Source of the DNA: Phymatolithon calcareum
Taxonomy: Eukaryota > Rhodophyta > Florideophyceae > Hapalidiales
DNA length: 64,000 bases
Assembly (NCBI GenBank): GCA_977006965.1
Contig: OZ345373.1
Coordinates: 1,426,001-1,490,000, forward strand
Direction: 5' to 3'
Part shown: in pieces, positions 18,880 to 29,896 of the stretch
Layout of the letters: each line of letters begins with the position of its first letter
Position numbering within the stretch: the first letter of the stretch is position 1
Translations under genes and position numbers: made by a program
The notes under the pieces: generated by a model
Told to the model about the DNA's origin: nothing
Seen by the model: only the letters and a program-made list of their open reading frames with translations
Database searches by the model: none

Positions 18880-19817
18880 GGTTTCGCGTGGCGAACTGTG
18901 GATTGGTGGTTAGAGGTTGAATCTGTTGGGGCGCAGAGAGAAGACAGGGCAGTTTTCATCCACAAAAGTTTTTCACTATGTGATCGGTCGCCGTCATCTG
19001 GTTGGTGATGTTGGGAGACGCGTCAAGTGCAGCTTTTTTCAAAGTTTCTCGGAGTGACATTGAGTTCACGTAGAGGAGCGACAAGAATTTCGGTACCGCA
19101 AATATGTCAGTACTTGAACAACCCCCATGTGCATCAACATACCTTTCATCGTATACCAACACATCTTGTCGGGATGTTGGCAGACTCATCAAGTGGTCGG
19201 ATTTTAACTCTGCTGAGGCGGAAGTGGTTAAAACCCTTGTGCACAAACTTACCTCTCACCGTAGACCAACAAATTCAGTCTGCATCCACCATCGGTGGAT
19301 TAAGAACCACCAACATACCGTTCAAGATGCCAAAGAATCGAACAGTGAGGATGAGATCAGGAGGACTCAGAAAAACCATGGCAAGCTTTGTCCGCTCGCA
19401 ATGTCAATGTCACATTGAGAGCGACAAGGTTTGTCATGGATTCCCTCTGCGTCCTCTTGATCTCATCCTCACTGTTCGATTCTTCGGCATAGGACATTAA
19501 CAATGTTCTACTTACCCTAAGTCTTCGCATCTTGAACTGTGGAATCCACACAGTGTGGATTGGTGGTTAGTGACTGAATGCGCTGTGAGGCAGAGAGAAG
19601 ACGTGACTGATTTCGTCTGTTTCAGTGGCCTCTAGAACAATTTTTTTCCATGCGGTGCGACGTCTGGCTTCATCGTTCGCCATTAATGTTGGGATGTTGG
19701 GAGACGCGTCAAGCGCAGATTTTTCCAAGTTTTTTCTCGGAGTGACATTGAGTCCATATAGAGGAGCGACAAGAATTTCGGTACTGCAAACATGTCAGTA
19801 CTTGAACAACCCCTTGT
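18880..19817 (+). repeat. Local tandem duplication (about 650-bp unit)
   Basis: Blocks recur in the same order in 18890-19230 and 19550-19817: GTGGATTGGTGGTTAG, GGCAGAGAGAAGAC (GCGCAGAGAGAAGAC), ATGTTGGGAGACGCGTCAAG, CTCGGAGTGACATTGAGT, GGAGCGACAAGAATTTCGGTAC and ATGTCAGTACTTGAACAACCCC. The second unit continues after the family A LINE at 21265. Confidence 0.75.
19327..19490. repeat. Long hairpin (about 80-bp arms, 6-nt loop)
   Basis: Left arm 19327-19404 (ATGCCAAAGAATCGAACAGT ...) and right arm 19411-19490 (... ACTGTTCGATTCTTCGGCAT) pair along almost their full length around the loop CAATGT; mismatches are scattered. It lies inside the first unit of the local tandem duplication. Confidence 0.85.
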
Positions 19818-21264
19818 TTTTTATTGCAATTTTTTAAAGCCCTGCAGTCATACGAATATACGGGTAGGGCTTCCTCAGCTGCTGCCCGCGCTAGGGCGGC
19901 TCTACTCTTATGTCTGGCATTCTATCTGAGACCCTACCATGTGTTCGGTTGTTTTGATTGCTCTTCGTAGCAGTTTCGAGGCGTCGCTTCTTCTTTCAGT
20001 ACAGGTCTTCTTCATGCTGCATACTCTCGATGATGCTTTTGCTGAAGAGCAAAAGGTCATCTAATGCCTTCTCAGTTGCCGCTCTGTCGTCTTCCTTGAG
20101 TTCATAGACTGACAAGTTGCGATCCGGGGTCTCCATGTGCTGTCTGACTTTGTTTCCGAATCTATCTGCCATCAGTGTGGTAGACACTTGGGGAAATCTT
20201 CCAAAGGCGTACTGAACCGCCAGTTGTCTGTGTTTCAGTTGTGGAAATTTGAGTATTACAGGGAGTTCTCTTGTCTTGTCGTACGGAATTTTCCTCTTTC
20301 TCTTCGATTCCAGGCTCTCTCCTTCCTTTTTCAGGAATGCTGATCGGAGTTCTTCTGCAGATTGGTTCGCTATTATGTGCTTCATCGCTTCATCAAACGG
20401 TTCTCTGGTTTCCATCGATGTGATGTCGTTACTTGTGGCTTGAAGCTCTTCTGAATTTCTTCTCTCTGGTGGTTGCATCAGAAACTTTTCTTTCTTCGCC
20501 ATGGTCCTTCTCACCATCTTGAAAGCTAGTATTTCCCGTCGATGGGAAGCAGCTTGGATTCGACATATTAGTCGAAGTCTATCCGTCTTTCTTCGTGCCA
20601 GTGGCCCGAAGACTTGTCTGAAAAACGTTTGTTCAACTTCCTTGACCGCGCTCTGGACATTTTCTGTCCACGGTGTTAAGTGCATAGCGTACTCCCTGCG
20701 TGGCTGGATTAATGCCTTGTATACTTGGATGCATTTATGTATGCCAATTCCCTTCTTGAATACCCCTAGTGCACGGAGCTCGTACAGAGCGACCCTAGCC
20801 TTCTTGAGGCATTGTAACATCTGTGTATCTGTAACCCCCTCCGGTCCTAGGGATACTCCGAGTTAGGTGACTTCCGCGACATGTGCGAGGGCCTTATTAG
20901 CCAGCTGGAATGTCACGCCCGCTGTCTCATCCGATTCAAGTATCTCGCTTTTTCCTTGTTTCGTGTTCCATGTCATCCCTCGTTCTTGGGCCCATTGAGT
21001 GGCTTTGTCTAGCAATCCCTGCAGAGCGGAAGGTGATTTCGCTAGAAGAATTACGTCGTCTGCGAAGAGGATTGAAGGAACGTCGGCCCATTCTCTGGGC
21101 ACTTCTCCCATTCGTTCCGCAAACTCGTCCATGAAGATGTTGTAAAGACTTGGACTGAGAGGGGACCCCTGTGGTACTCCTCTGTCAACTAGAAACCAGT
21201 TCTTATCAGTATCTCCGATGGTTGACACCCAGGACGGTGTCAAGAATGCTTCCGTCATAGCGCA
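19818..21264 (-). mobile_element. LINE family A, copy 3, 5'-truncated
   Basis: A 1447-bp insertion flanked by the 15-bp target duplication TGAACAACCCCTTGT (19803-19817 and 21265-21279). It includes the RT C-terminal half and the C-terminal module. The 3' end is the family hairpin plus ATTGCAATAAAAAAC read on the minus strand. Confidence 0.94.
19996..21258 (-). pseudogene. Family A LINE reverse transcriptase, C-terminal two thirds
   Basis: Starts inside the RT domain: DRGVPQGSPLSPSLYNIF and SILFADDVILLAKSPSAL (FADD catalytic pair intact), TWNTKQGKSEIL, then EVT followed by a TAA (20863-20865) where the intact copy at 40366-42234 has EVTYLGVSL. The same frame resumes to the C-terminus, which holds PYDKTRELP, KHRQLAVQYAFGRFPQ and QHEEDLY. 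5' truncation removed the start and most of the RT fingers. Confidence 0.9.
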
Positions 21265-21289
21265 TGAACAACCCCTTGTGCATCAACTT

Positions 21290-22430
21290 ACCTCTCGCCG
21301 TATACCAACACATCTTGTCGAGGTGTTGGAAGACTCATCAAGTGGTCAAGTTTTAACTCTACTGAGGCGGAAGTGGTCGAACACTCCGAACACAGGGAAT
21401 AATTGAAAAAGGTTGCACAGACTTGGATGGTTGCGTGATTCCGACTTGGCCTTCCTTGGGGTCCGGCCTCGATGAGTTTATAAGGCCTGACTGTGTGCGC
21501 AAACGGCCATAAAACAATGCGGAACGATCACGTTTATCACAGGGTGTGGTGAGCTGATTCTTTCTGTTCACTGTACGTCAACTGTTGAATCTCACGAAGC
21601 TTCACGGTTTGCGAGACTCGAAGTGTGCGGTGGAAAAAGTTCTTCCAATGGTGCCGTTATGGTGCAGCGTCAGTGCGACAACGCACACCCCCATGTCTTC
21701 TCGTCTCAAGGGAAGATAGCGCGCAACCTATTGAATCATGTGATAAGTTGGGAATGGGCACTGTGGGTTGGGGGCGTGCGGCGTAATTGACTGACGGTCA
21801 GTGATGACAGGCCGATTGCACAAATTTATGTAATCGTTACATACTGCACAAGGTGTAAAGTACGGCGGCATGTGGTGGTGGTCGTCGTATTAGCCACGTT
21901 CAAATTTGTTGCTCGTCGGACTTGACCTTATCTGAAACAGTCTGAGAAGAGACTATCTTGACAGACGCGTGCGCATGGTATTGAACAGCAACAGCCTTGT
22001 AATGATCCACATTATCAGCATCGACCCAGGAGCTCTATAACGGCTCCTTCCAAGAGGAACGAACGGATTAATCACTACACCGATGAGCACTAAACGTACG
22101 ATTAGTCTAGTGTCAGTTAGTGCCCCTCTTGTGGCGGGGTGTGCAATCGCATATTTAAGCCGGAATCCTAATCGCATCAGCTGAAATAAAGAGCCATTGC
22201 TTAAGTCACACCATAGGCCTGCACACTGTGTTGGTGATCTTTCTGGCACGTTGCGCAGACCAAGCGCTCACGCAAAGGAATCTTCGAAAGAAGACGGTGT
22301 ATGGATACGAAACTCTCAGAAATGACATTCGTCCTTTTAACCACGCACACCATTTCGAATATGCGGAATGGTGCGGAGTAGGCTGCGACGGAAGATTTGT
22401 CGGCACTCGGCAGTTTTGACTTGTTCAGTT
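21290..22430 (+). repeat. Repeat X, copy 1 (continuation of the segmental duplication)
   Basis: Collinear with 27230-28340: CGCACAGACTTGGATGGTTGC-like start, GTGTGGTGAG.TGATTCTTTC, GTGACTGACGGTCAGTG-like block, AAGTACGGCGGCATGTGGTGG, CTGAAACAGTCT.AGAAGAG, CTTCGAA.GAAGACGGTG and GAATGGTGCGGAGTAG..TGCGA. Minus-strand ORFs in both copies share RVSYPYTVF/RVSYPCTVF and AWSAQR, so a decayed coding sequence may underlie it. Confidence 0.8.
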
Positions 22431-22539
22431 AAAGACCCAGCACTTTCAATGGCGGAGATCACAGTGCAAAAGAAACGCAAACGCGGTGAACAGGTTCAGA
22501 CATATGCTAACTGTGACTTTCTTTCTTTTACTGCGGGTT

Positions 22540-22830
22540 TTCTCGAAGCTGATGGAACATCTCCGCATCCTTACGGCTCTAGTAGACCTTAACAGATACG
22601 AGTGGTACTTGATGTCACAACAGCTGTCCAAGCTGCACAAGGTGCAGACCATGGTCCAGCTTAACATCCATATCGCTACGCAGCCAATCTTCATTCGCCG
22701 TCCTTAAAAGTGATGTCCGGGTTGGAAATCATTTAGGACGTTCACGGTTGCTAATCATCTCTCTGCCTTCTTTCATTTCCTTCTGACTTCTCTCCCAGCT
22801 TCCTAACTGTGACTTTATTTTTAGGTTCTG
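22540..22830 (-). repeat. Dispersed repeat Y, copy 2
   Basis: Reverse-oriented copy: GCATCCTTACGGCTCTAGTAGAC, ACAGATACGAGTGGTACTTG, GGTTGGAAATCATTTAGGACG in shorter identical blocks with 10440-10700 (opposite strand). 22831-23080 beyond it holds nothing recognised. Confidence 0.65.
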
Positions 22831-23277
22831 CAGCCGGGTTGAAACGACTTTGGTCAATTGCGAAATAAGTTTCGACGCAGAACAGCACTGTGATGAAGCC
22901 CCTACTGTTTGAGGCTCTAGTGTTTTTGAAAGCGAACAGGACGAATTAGATTCACAACATAGTATCTACTGCCATGTCAAATAGAACGTCTGCAAGAAGA
23001 TACGGAGTTGAACGACCTGGCGTGAACGTGAAGTAGATTTTCGATATTGGTTTTCATATTGCACTGAGTTTTTACAATTCAAGTTTATTTAAAACCCCCA
23101 CAGACTTCCGAAGATATGGGCAAGGCTTCCTCAGATGCTACCTACCTTTGTACAGCTCATGAAACGCCCACCAGACTGGCGGCCAAGAAAACTTATGATT
23201 CAAGGTAATCCTATCTTAGTCCTCTCCAGGGTTGTTGGTGCTTGAGCTCTAGGGCTTTTTGCCTTGCTTTCTGCAAA

Positions 23278-24000
23278 TCAATACAGCCCTTCTTCGTTCT
23301 CCATGCGTTCTATGAGAGTATTGCTAAATAGAAAGAGCTTATCTAGCGTCTTTTCCGCCTCAAGTCTTTTTTCTCCTTCGAGGTCGTACCCTGCTAGCGT
23401 GAGTTCAAGGTTCTCTATATGCTCTCTAGCTCTGGTGCCAAATTCTTCGGTCATACTTGTTATTGACACCTGTGGGAATCTTCTACAGGCATACTGCAGC
23501 GCGAATTGCCTGTGCTTCACCTTGGGGAACTCGAGGATGCTGGCAATTCTCTCGTCTTGTCGTATGGTATCTTCCTTTTCCGCTTCGATTCAAGGCGGTC
23601 TCCTTCCATTACCAGAAATTTGGATCGAAGTGTTTGCTAAGACTGGTTTGTTTGTATATGCTCTACAGCTTCGCCAAACGACTCTCTAGTCTCCATCGCG
23701 GCGATATCTTTCCTTGCGTACTGCCATTCATGGTTGCTTCTGCTTTCAGGCACTTCATTTGAATACATATGTTCTTTCGCCTTGTTCCTTATCATCATTT
23801 TGAAGGCCAAGATTACTCGTCAATGTGGGCAAGTTCGGATGCGGCACAGGAGACGGAGCCTATCCGTCCTTCCTCGATCCAGTGGCCTGAATAATTGGTT
23901 GAAGAATATTACTTCTACTTCCTTGATTTATTTTGTACGTCTTCTGTCCAGGGCGTTAAGTGCATTGCATACATCCAGAGTGGATGTATTAGCGCTTGTA
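23278..24000 (-). pseudogene. Family C LINE ORF, C-terminal part
   Basis: The last 80 residues are open (23278-23520): KHRQFALQYACRRFPQVSIT, EHIENLELTLAGYDLEGEKR and ERMENEEGLY. They are clearly related to the family A C-terminus. Upstream, frames are shifted but IRLRAARHRRR-like and LHTSRVD fragments of the preceding region are present on the same strand. RT is missing. Confidence 0.75.
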
Positions 24001-24010
24001 TATCTGAATA

Positions 24011-24447
24011 GAAGAAGAAGAAGTGGAGATTTTTATTATAGTGTTACCAACGCATCTGCAGACGCTTGGGGCAACACTTCTGATGAGCCACGAGGACTCA
24101 ACTCAGAGCCCAGAGGCTCCATTTCGCATAAAAACGGCTATAGTCAGCAAAATTAGAAAACCTACCTCTGATCTCAACGGAGAGATCTCGAGGGGGAAAA
24201 TCATTTACTTCAATGGCCACGCAGAGCATCGTATCGTGTGAACGTGCAGAAAGGAAAATTTTATGGCGTCCGAGGTCGTTTCCCGCGCCGAAGCAAGTTT
24301 ACCGACGTCCCGGGTCCGCGTGCCGTGCCGATCTTCAGGACTTACTCTCGCTCGGCCTGCCCGCCGATCCGCGCGGGGGGGTTACTGACGTCCCCAGTCT
24401 TGCGTGCGCCGGAGCGCGATGGGCGAGTTTACCGACGTCCCGGGTCC
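24011..24447 (-). mobile_element. Z element, longest copy, possibly a SINE
   Basis: A 437-bp insertion with the 14-bp target duplication TGTATATCTGAATA (23997-24010 and 24448-24461). The left end is the GAA-repeat tail, then the Z core (AACGCATCTGCAGACGCTTGG). The right, 5', part is GC-rich and contains GTTTACCGACGTCCCGGGTCC at 24296-24316 and 24427-24447, with a degenerate third unit near 24380. No long ORF. The GC-rich repeated head on a LINE-like tail looks like a SINE or a promoter-bearing 5' end (inference). Confidence 0.75.
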
Positions 24448-24500
24448 TGTATATCTGAATACACTTCTGTATACTTAGCCCTTTCTTGAATGAGTTCCTT

Positions 24501-24960
24501 TATTGCAATATTTTTATTGCAGAGAGTCGTTGGCATTGTTATTGATCTTCCTACTGCACTGTCTCTATCAATAAATAAAAAATAATATTTCTAGCACCCC
24601 TGATCACTGCAATCTCCAATAAGAGACAATCTAGAATACGCTACGATAACTACATACGTTAGATAAGAGATGCCCGATCCACAATCTTAGAAGGGGTGTT
24701 AGGAGAATATAGAAACACGGAAGATAAAATCCAACACTTTCTCTCGACGATCGCACCCCAAGGAACACGATCGAAGATCGGGATAGTAGCGAGTGGTCGG
24801 CCTTAGCCACGCTACACCAATCGTTAAAATGGCTTTTTCACAGCCGGGTTCTCAAGGGATAACGCCTGGTTTCTCGTACAGTGTTTTTCTCTATCCTTGA
24901 TTAGAGTCGTTCGTATTCTGTAGTAGACACGAATTGTCGATGTTGCCCAGCGATTTCCCT
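24501..24960. other. Intergenic, AT-rich, nothing recognised
   Basis: No ORF of note and no match to the other repeats in the window was seen by eye. Confidence 0.35.
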
Positions 24961-24964
24961 TCCT

Positions 24965-25958
24965 TCATATTTTTTTAATTTGGAATTTATTAAACGCCCT
25001 CAGCAACACGCATGAGACTGTATGGGAGATGCGTTTCAGTTGCTACTTCTCTTGTAGCCATTTTACTATGGTCGGATGCGCTCAGGCCGATTTCAGTGTA
25101 GAGTCACTGCCCTAGCTGCAAAAACCCTCCCCCTAGAAGGTTGGAGGGAATAGCTTAGAGTTCGCTTCTCCGTCATAGCTGGTTCAGAAACTTGTCTTGC
25201 TGGCTAGTGCTCTATTTGAGGTCGACGTAGAATACGATTGTGAAGAACAGTACTTGATCGAGTGCTTTCTCAGTCACCTTAGTCTCCTCTTCAGTTAGGC
25301 GGTATCTTCCAAGGTACTCCTTGAGATCGTTCATAAGAGCTGGTACGGTATCCCCGAATTTATTTTCGAGAAGTGTGGTACTCATCGGGGGAAACGCCCG
25401 AATGCCCATTTCACTGCCAATTGGCGGTGTCTTGCTCTCGGAAGTCGGATGATCACCGGAGAGAACCCGGGAAGATCGTAAGGAATTTTTTCTTTCTGTT
25501 GGACTCCAAGAAGTCTCCTTCGCCTTTGAAGAGCAAGTCCTTTAGTGATTTCGCTGAAACTCCTTGCTTGAGATCCTTCCTTCATATACTGGAAGAGTGC
25601 TCAAACAATTTGAATCATACAGCTCTTTCTGGACAATCGCGGAAGTATCCCCACTTGCCCAGTGTAATTCCTTGAAGTTGCGCTCTTCTCTTGATCTGGA
25701 CAAAATATCCAAGTCCCTTTCCTTTCCTCGTCACAGTCGGCTGAAATCTTAGATATTTCTTCTGCGTACTGCTGCTTGGATTCTACACAGTAGCCGGAGA
25801 CACTTGATCCTTCCGCTCACAATACCTCCGACAACTTCGAAAAAGAAGTTTCTTTCTACTTCTTTGATAGCTTCTGGAATCTTCTGAGGTCTTAGGTGTG
25901 AGATGAATAGCGATTGGACACTATTGCCATCGTCACGTTGAGGAATGGATCTGATCAT
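24965..25958 (-). mobile_element. LINE family E, 5'-truncated
   Basis: Minus-strand frames reproduce the LINE C-terminal module with shifts: IKCLRLLCRIQAAVRRRNI (25749-25958), KEKIPYDLPGFSPVIIRLPR and ARHRQLAVKWAFGRFPR (25382-25585), then STTLLENKFGDTVPALMN and VTEKALDQVLFF (25212-25409). The 3' end at about 24970-25060 contains GAATTTATTAAACGCCCTCAG, whose AAACGC...GCGTTT ends can pair. No target duplication found. Confidence 0.8.
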
Positions 25959-26699
25959 TCAAAGGAAAGGGGGAGACTTCTGTGTCTTCTCGTGGCAGCA
26001 GGTTTAGAACCGCGGCTGGTGGCTCTTGTGTGGTGCACTATCGACCGGGTGTGAACTCTGATCCGCTTTCTCGTGAACATTTGCCCAATTGTCTGAGGCA
26101 CCACTCTCCGCAAGGCAGTCTGCGAAATGTCTCTGCGCTCTTTGTCCTTTGTTTGTGAAAAACGATCAAGCATCTCACTCGAATTAGGGAATCATGGACC
26201 ATGTTGTGCGCAGAAGGTGGAGAATATTCAGACACCTTTCGGTGGTATGAGTGGACCACTTACGTCAATAACGTAACTCTGGAGGATAGATTTCAATCTT
26301 GGAAAACCGCGTGCTCGGAACGGTAGCCTGGGTCGTGGTGCTGGGGCTCTCAGGTTGCGCATCTAGTCACAGAAGGAAGAAAAAGTATGGCTTTATGTGC
26401 CGCACTGAACAAAAATACGTTTTTGGAAGTTGTAAAGCAATCGGAATGCATGCAAAGCTACAGTTGCGAAAACGACCAATTGAAATAATGTTTTCCATAA
26501 TTCTCTACTCGATCTACGGGTTGCCGATTGTAACTCAAATGCCGAACAATATGCCACTGTCTCATCATTAGAATCTTGTTCCTTCCGACCCATGTCTGTT
26601 CGAGATGGGCGGCATGTTTAGACTATGTTACTGTGCCATGTTCTTTACCCCTGTTCAGTTCTGGTGGTAGTCTTTCGTGTCCTGGCTCGCTTCTGATCA

Positions 26700-26875
26700 T
26701 GGCACACAAAAAGTTGCCCCAAGCGTAAGCAGATGCGTTGGTATTACTTAGATTTTCATTTACTTTTGTTCTTATTCTTTTTCAGGTCTGGTCAGACGCG
26801 AAAAAGAATAAGAACAGAAGTAAATAAAAATCTACTTTTCTTCTTCTTTTTCTCCACCTCTGATCACCTTCTTTC
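26700..26875 (+). repeat. Dispersed repeat Z, copy 4, carrying an inserted hairpin
   Basis: Z core TTGCCCCAAGCGTAAGCAGATGCGTTGG at the left in short blocks and the AATAAAAATCTAC/TTCTTC tail at the right, split by a 68-bp hairpin (26758-26825). Confidence 0.7.
26758..26825. repeat. Hairpin: 26-bp arms, 16-nt loop
   Basis: Left arm 26758-26783 and right arm 26800-26825 pair with one mismatch (ATTTACTTTTGTTCTTATTC against GAATAAGAACAGAAGTAAAT). The loop is AGGTCTGGTCAGACGC, itself containing GTCTGG/CAGAC. It sits where other Z copies read straight through TTTAAATAAAAA. Confidence 0.85.
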
Positions 26876-27229
26876 AAGCCAATTGTGATGTTTTGAGCAT
26901 ACAGTAGTCATCATTGACTTTGTCAAATCTCTCCAGTCTCTCCTTGTCCGCGAGCATTACTTCATGATCTTCAATTCAACACAACTGGTTTACAGAATCG
27001 TGCACTTCAACAGGCTCATTTCAGACCAACGCATTCAGTCGGCATCCGTCATTTGCGGACGAAGTGTGAACTTGTTGGACCACCAATGCGCGATTCGGAG
27101 TGGAAAATCGCCACATGGTAACGAAGCGTTCATGAAGACGCGCAAAAAGGTTACGGAGTTTTCCTCGGCCTCAGCGGCCTCTGCGATGATCCTTTATCGT
27201 GCGGCGTGCAGACTTGTCGGCGTTTTGAC

Positions 27230-28340
27230 AAACTTTCAAGTTTCAAGTCACCGAAGGCGGAAATGGTCGCGCACTCTGAACGCAGGGAAATATTGAAGAT
27301 GGCTGCACAGACTTGGATGGTTGCTTGCTTCCGACTTGGTCTTCCTTGGAGTACCACCCCAATGAGTTTATAGGGCCAGACTGTTCTCTCTAACGGCCTC
27401 AAATCAATGCGGAGCGATCACATTTGTCTCGGGGTGTGGTGAGTTGATTCTTTCCGTTGAAATTCACAGAAGGTAACGGTTTGCCACCCTGGGAGAGTGT
27501 AGCGGCATGAGCTCTTCCAATGGAGCCGATATGGTGCAGCGTCAGTACGCGCACCCCCATGTCTAGTGCACAACCCGTTCAATCCTTCTGATGAGGTGCG
27601 AATGGGCACTGTCGGCTGGGGGCGTGTGGCGTGCGGCGTGAGTGACTGACGGTCAGTGCCGATTGCACAAATGTATTTACTCGTTACAGTGTGCTCAAGG
27701 TATAAAGTACGGCGGCATGTGGTGGTGATGGTCGTATTATTGGATCGACAGTGATTATGTCGTGCTGTGTGGAGAGCTGGGCTGGTGCACGATGTGCGGT
27801 GTCGACTTACCGACAAATGCGAACGGTAAAAACTGTGTAGAAATTATTTGCAATATTCTGCACTCAAGATAGAATGCGTGTGGAAGGAAGAGCTGCTAGT
27901 CATTGCAGACCTACCGTTTCTACAACGAAAATGTATGTTTGGAATTTGCGCGTATCTGAGGATCCAAGTAGAAGAAGATCCTCAATTCGGTTCCCGCTGG
28001 CCTTGATCTTTTCTGAAACAGTCTCAGAAGAGACTTTTTCCCCAGCCACCAATTGCAGGGTAGCCGATGAATCAAAGAAGGCATGACAGTTTGTGCCGAC
28101 GGTGAAATCCCGGTTTTGAACGGCAACGGCCTTCGCAATATGTCGCTGACCGTTCGGATACGCTGTGCAGACCAAGCGTTCACGCAATTGAATCTTCGAA
28201 CGAAGACGGTGCATGGATACGAAACACGCATATAAGACATGCGTGGTTTTTCCACGCACGCCATTTCGAATATGTGGAATGGTGCGGAGTAGCCTGCGAA
28301 GGAAGATTCGTCGGCACTGGGCAGTTTTGACTTAATGACC
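27230..28340 (+). repeat. Repeat X, copy 2
   Basis: Collinear paralogue of 21290-22430 without internal LINEs. Key shared blocks are listed there. Minus-strand ORFs near 27900-28260 (KPRMSYMRVSYPCTVFVRRF) mirror those of copy 1, but no intact gene is visible. It directly follows 27020-27229, which resembles 19263-19320 only in part. Confidence 0.8.
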
Positions 28341-29660
28341 CAGCAATAATTCCGTCACAGAAAAGAGATGCGACTGTGCGACGGAAGGTGCTGACAAATG
28401 GCATGTCAAGGCATGAAACGACACCTCAAAGCTGCATTTCCACTCTACAGCTTATATTTGCTGGCATTCGTATTCTCCGCTGAACAGCTTTTGTTCGAAT
28501 CGCCGAGACGCGGGCTCTCGTATCTCCGCTTCGCGCCTCTGATGACAAACTGTGCGCGTGGGGTTCAACAAATGCCAACTTGACGCAAGATATGGCAGCT
28601 TTCCGCACACCGACTCCTCACCGCTAGGACCTGCGACACTGACGCGACCAAGCCTGCACACGTCATATGCACATGCTGCTGGATGTCCGATGCCCGACTT
28701 TCAAGTCGATGGAATTCTTTTCTGAACGATGACGCCAGTGCGTCGTTTGCGCAAGGCAAGACGCCTCCTCACATCTCAAAATTCAAGCAGCAGCGAGAAC
28801 AGTCGGCAAAACGATGGGGTAGGACAAAGGGATTAACATTCTACCGACAACAGTTACGACATCTGTGCGACCGAACGGAGGCGCGACGCCTGTGATATGC
28901 AGACGACACGTACTATGATCTTCGCTAGTTTCTCAACCTTTTTCTTCGCTGGCATCGCGCCGCGCGCACCAGGGCGCGCAAAACGCGCTCCCTTGGTACC
29001 AAACGGCATTGCGATGCACTGCGTTGCTTTGCCGCTCCCGGAGAGCGATCGCGGCTGATGTTTTTAGTGGCCTTAGAGAAAGTTGCACACGTGTAACTAC
29101 CTGATCCATGAGAACTTTTGAATATTTTATGTAATTGTTCTCACGAATGAGAAATTACTTATCATTCTAATTACATCACATGTAAGTCTCGGGCTTCCTT
29201 CTATTGATATCATAGTCTTTCTTAAAAGATAGGAATTCCAAAAGAAGGAAGCTCAAGTTTTTCACGTCTTGTAAATTTTTGTAAAAAGTGGTTTCTTGCC
29301 ATCTAAGACTTTCAATTCAACGATCGGAACAGAGCCACGTGCTACACTACTGTAGGCCCATTGAAGTGCACAGACGCAGCTAGAGCACAGTCTATGATCG
29401 ATTGAGCACACGCTTTAGATTGTGCTGAATCTCATTCTACTTTCTGACAAGCCCAGCTGCAAGTAACTCCTCCACTCCATCGAAGTCCTTCCACAGTAGC
29501 ATCCTATTTGTTCTCTTGGTTGTAGACAACGTTTGGAACTATATCTCTTAACTTTTAACTGTACAAAGGGCTGTAGAGGAGTGACTTCAATTCAAATAAT
29601 TTGAATATTTAATCTCTACGGCAGTGTGATCTAATCATGATCCATTCTAACATCGAATGT
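28341..29660. other. Intergenic, nothing recognised
   Basis: Only short ORFs without family resemblance. 29180-29255 has a loose inverted repeat (GCTTCCTTCT ... AGAAGGAAGC). Confidence 0.35.
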
Positions 29661-29661
29661 T

Positions 29662-29689
29662 TTGATGACACATCATGATGTGTCATCAA
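29662..29689. promoter_or_regulatory. Perfect 28-bp palindrome upstream of the F-box-like gene
   Basis: TTGATGACACATCA followed by its exact reverse complement TGATGTGTCATCAA; further out CGAAT (left) and ATTCG (right) can extend it. It lies about 210 bp upstream of the ATG at 29897 and could be a dimeric regulator site or a cruciform. Function is inference. Confidence 0.5.
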
Positions 29690-29896
29690 GACTTGAATAT
29701 TCGAATGCGTCCTCTTATTCGTCCGTTATGATCTCCTGACATCATTTCCATGACGATTGCACCCGAGCAAAACGCTCTCCTCCCATTCGCCAGCACATTT
29801 AAACCGGCGCAGTATCATACATGCTGCCAAAATCCCACACATCCCGCCTGACCGCACCAGGTGCACGTCCTTCCCCAAGCAGCCGTACCCTCCGCC

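Larger units (their letters stand above)
23081..24500 (-). mobile_element. LINE family C, 5'-truncated, interrupted by a Z element
   Basis: 3' end at the left (GTTTATTTAAAACCCCCACAGAC, the complement of the family tail seen at 46720-46790 and 61489-61567). The body continues to 24010 and resumes at 24448-24500 (CTGTATACTTAGCCCTTTCTTGAATG, matching family A at the equivalent point). The interruption is flanked by a 14-bp duplication. No target duplication was found for the LINE itself. Confidence 0.8.
25970..27020 (+). repeat. Segmental duplication, copy 2, with SOUL 3' pseudogene end
   Basis: Begins with a decayed copy of the SOUL gene's last ~150 bp (TGTGGTGCACTATCGACCGGG, CACCACTCTCCGCAAGGCAGTCTGCG) and follows copy 1 (17100-18400) to the CTCCAGTCTCTCCTTGTCCG block. 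It lacks the family A LINE of copy 1 but carries a Z repeat at 26700-26875. Confidence 0.82.

Noticed and set aside
25970-26130. A second functional SOUL gene
   Set aside because: Only the last ~150 bp of coding sequence is present and it is frameshifted.
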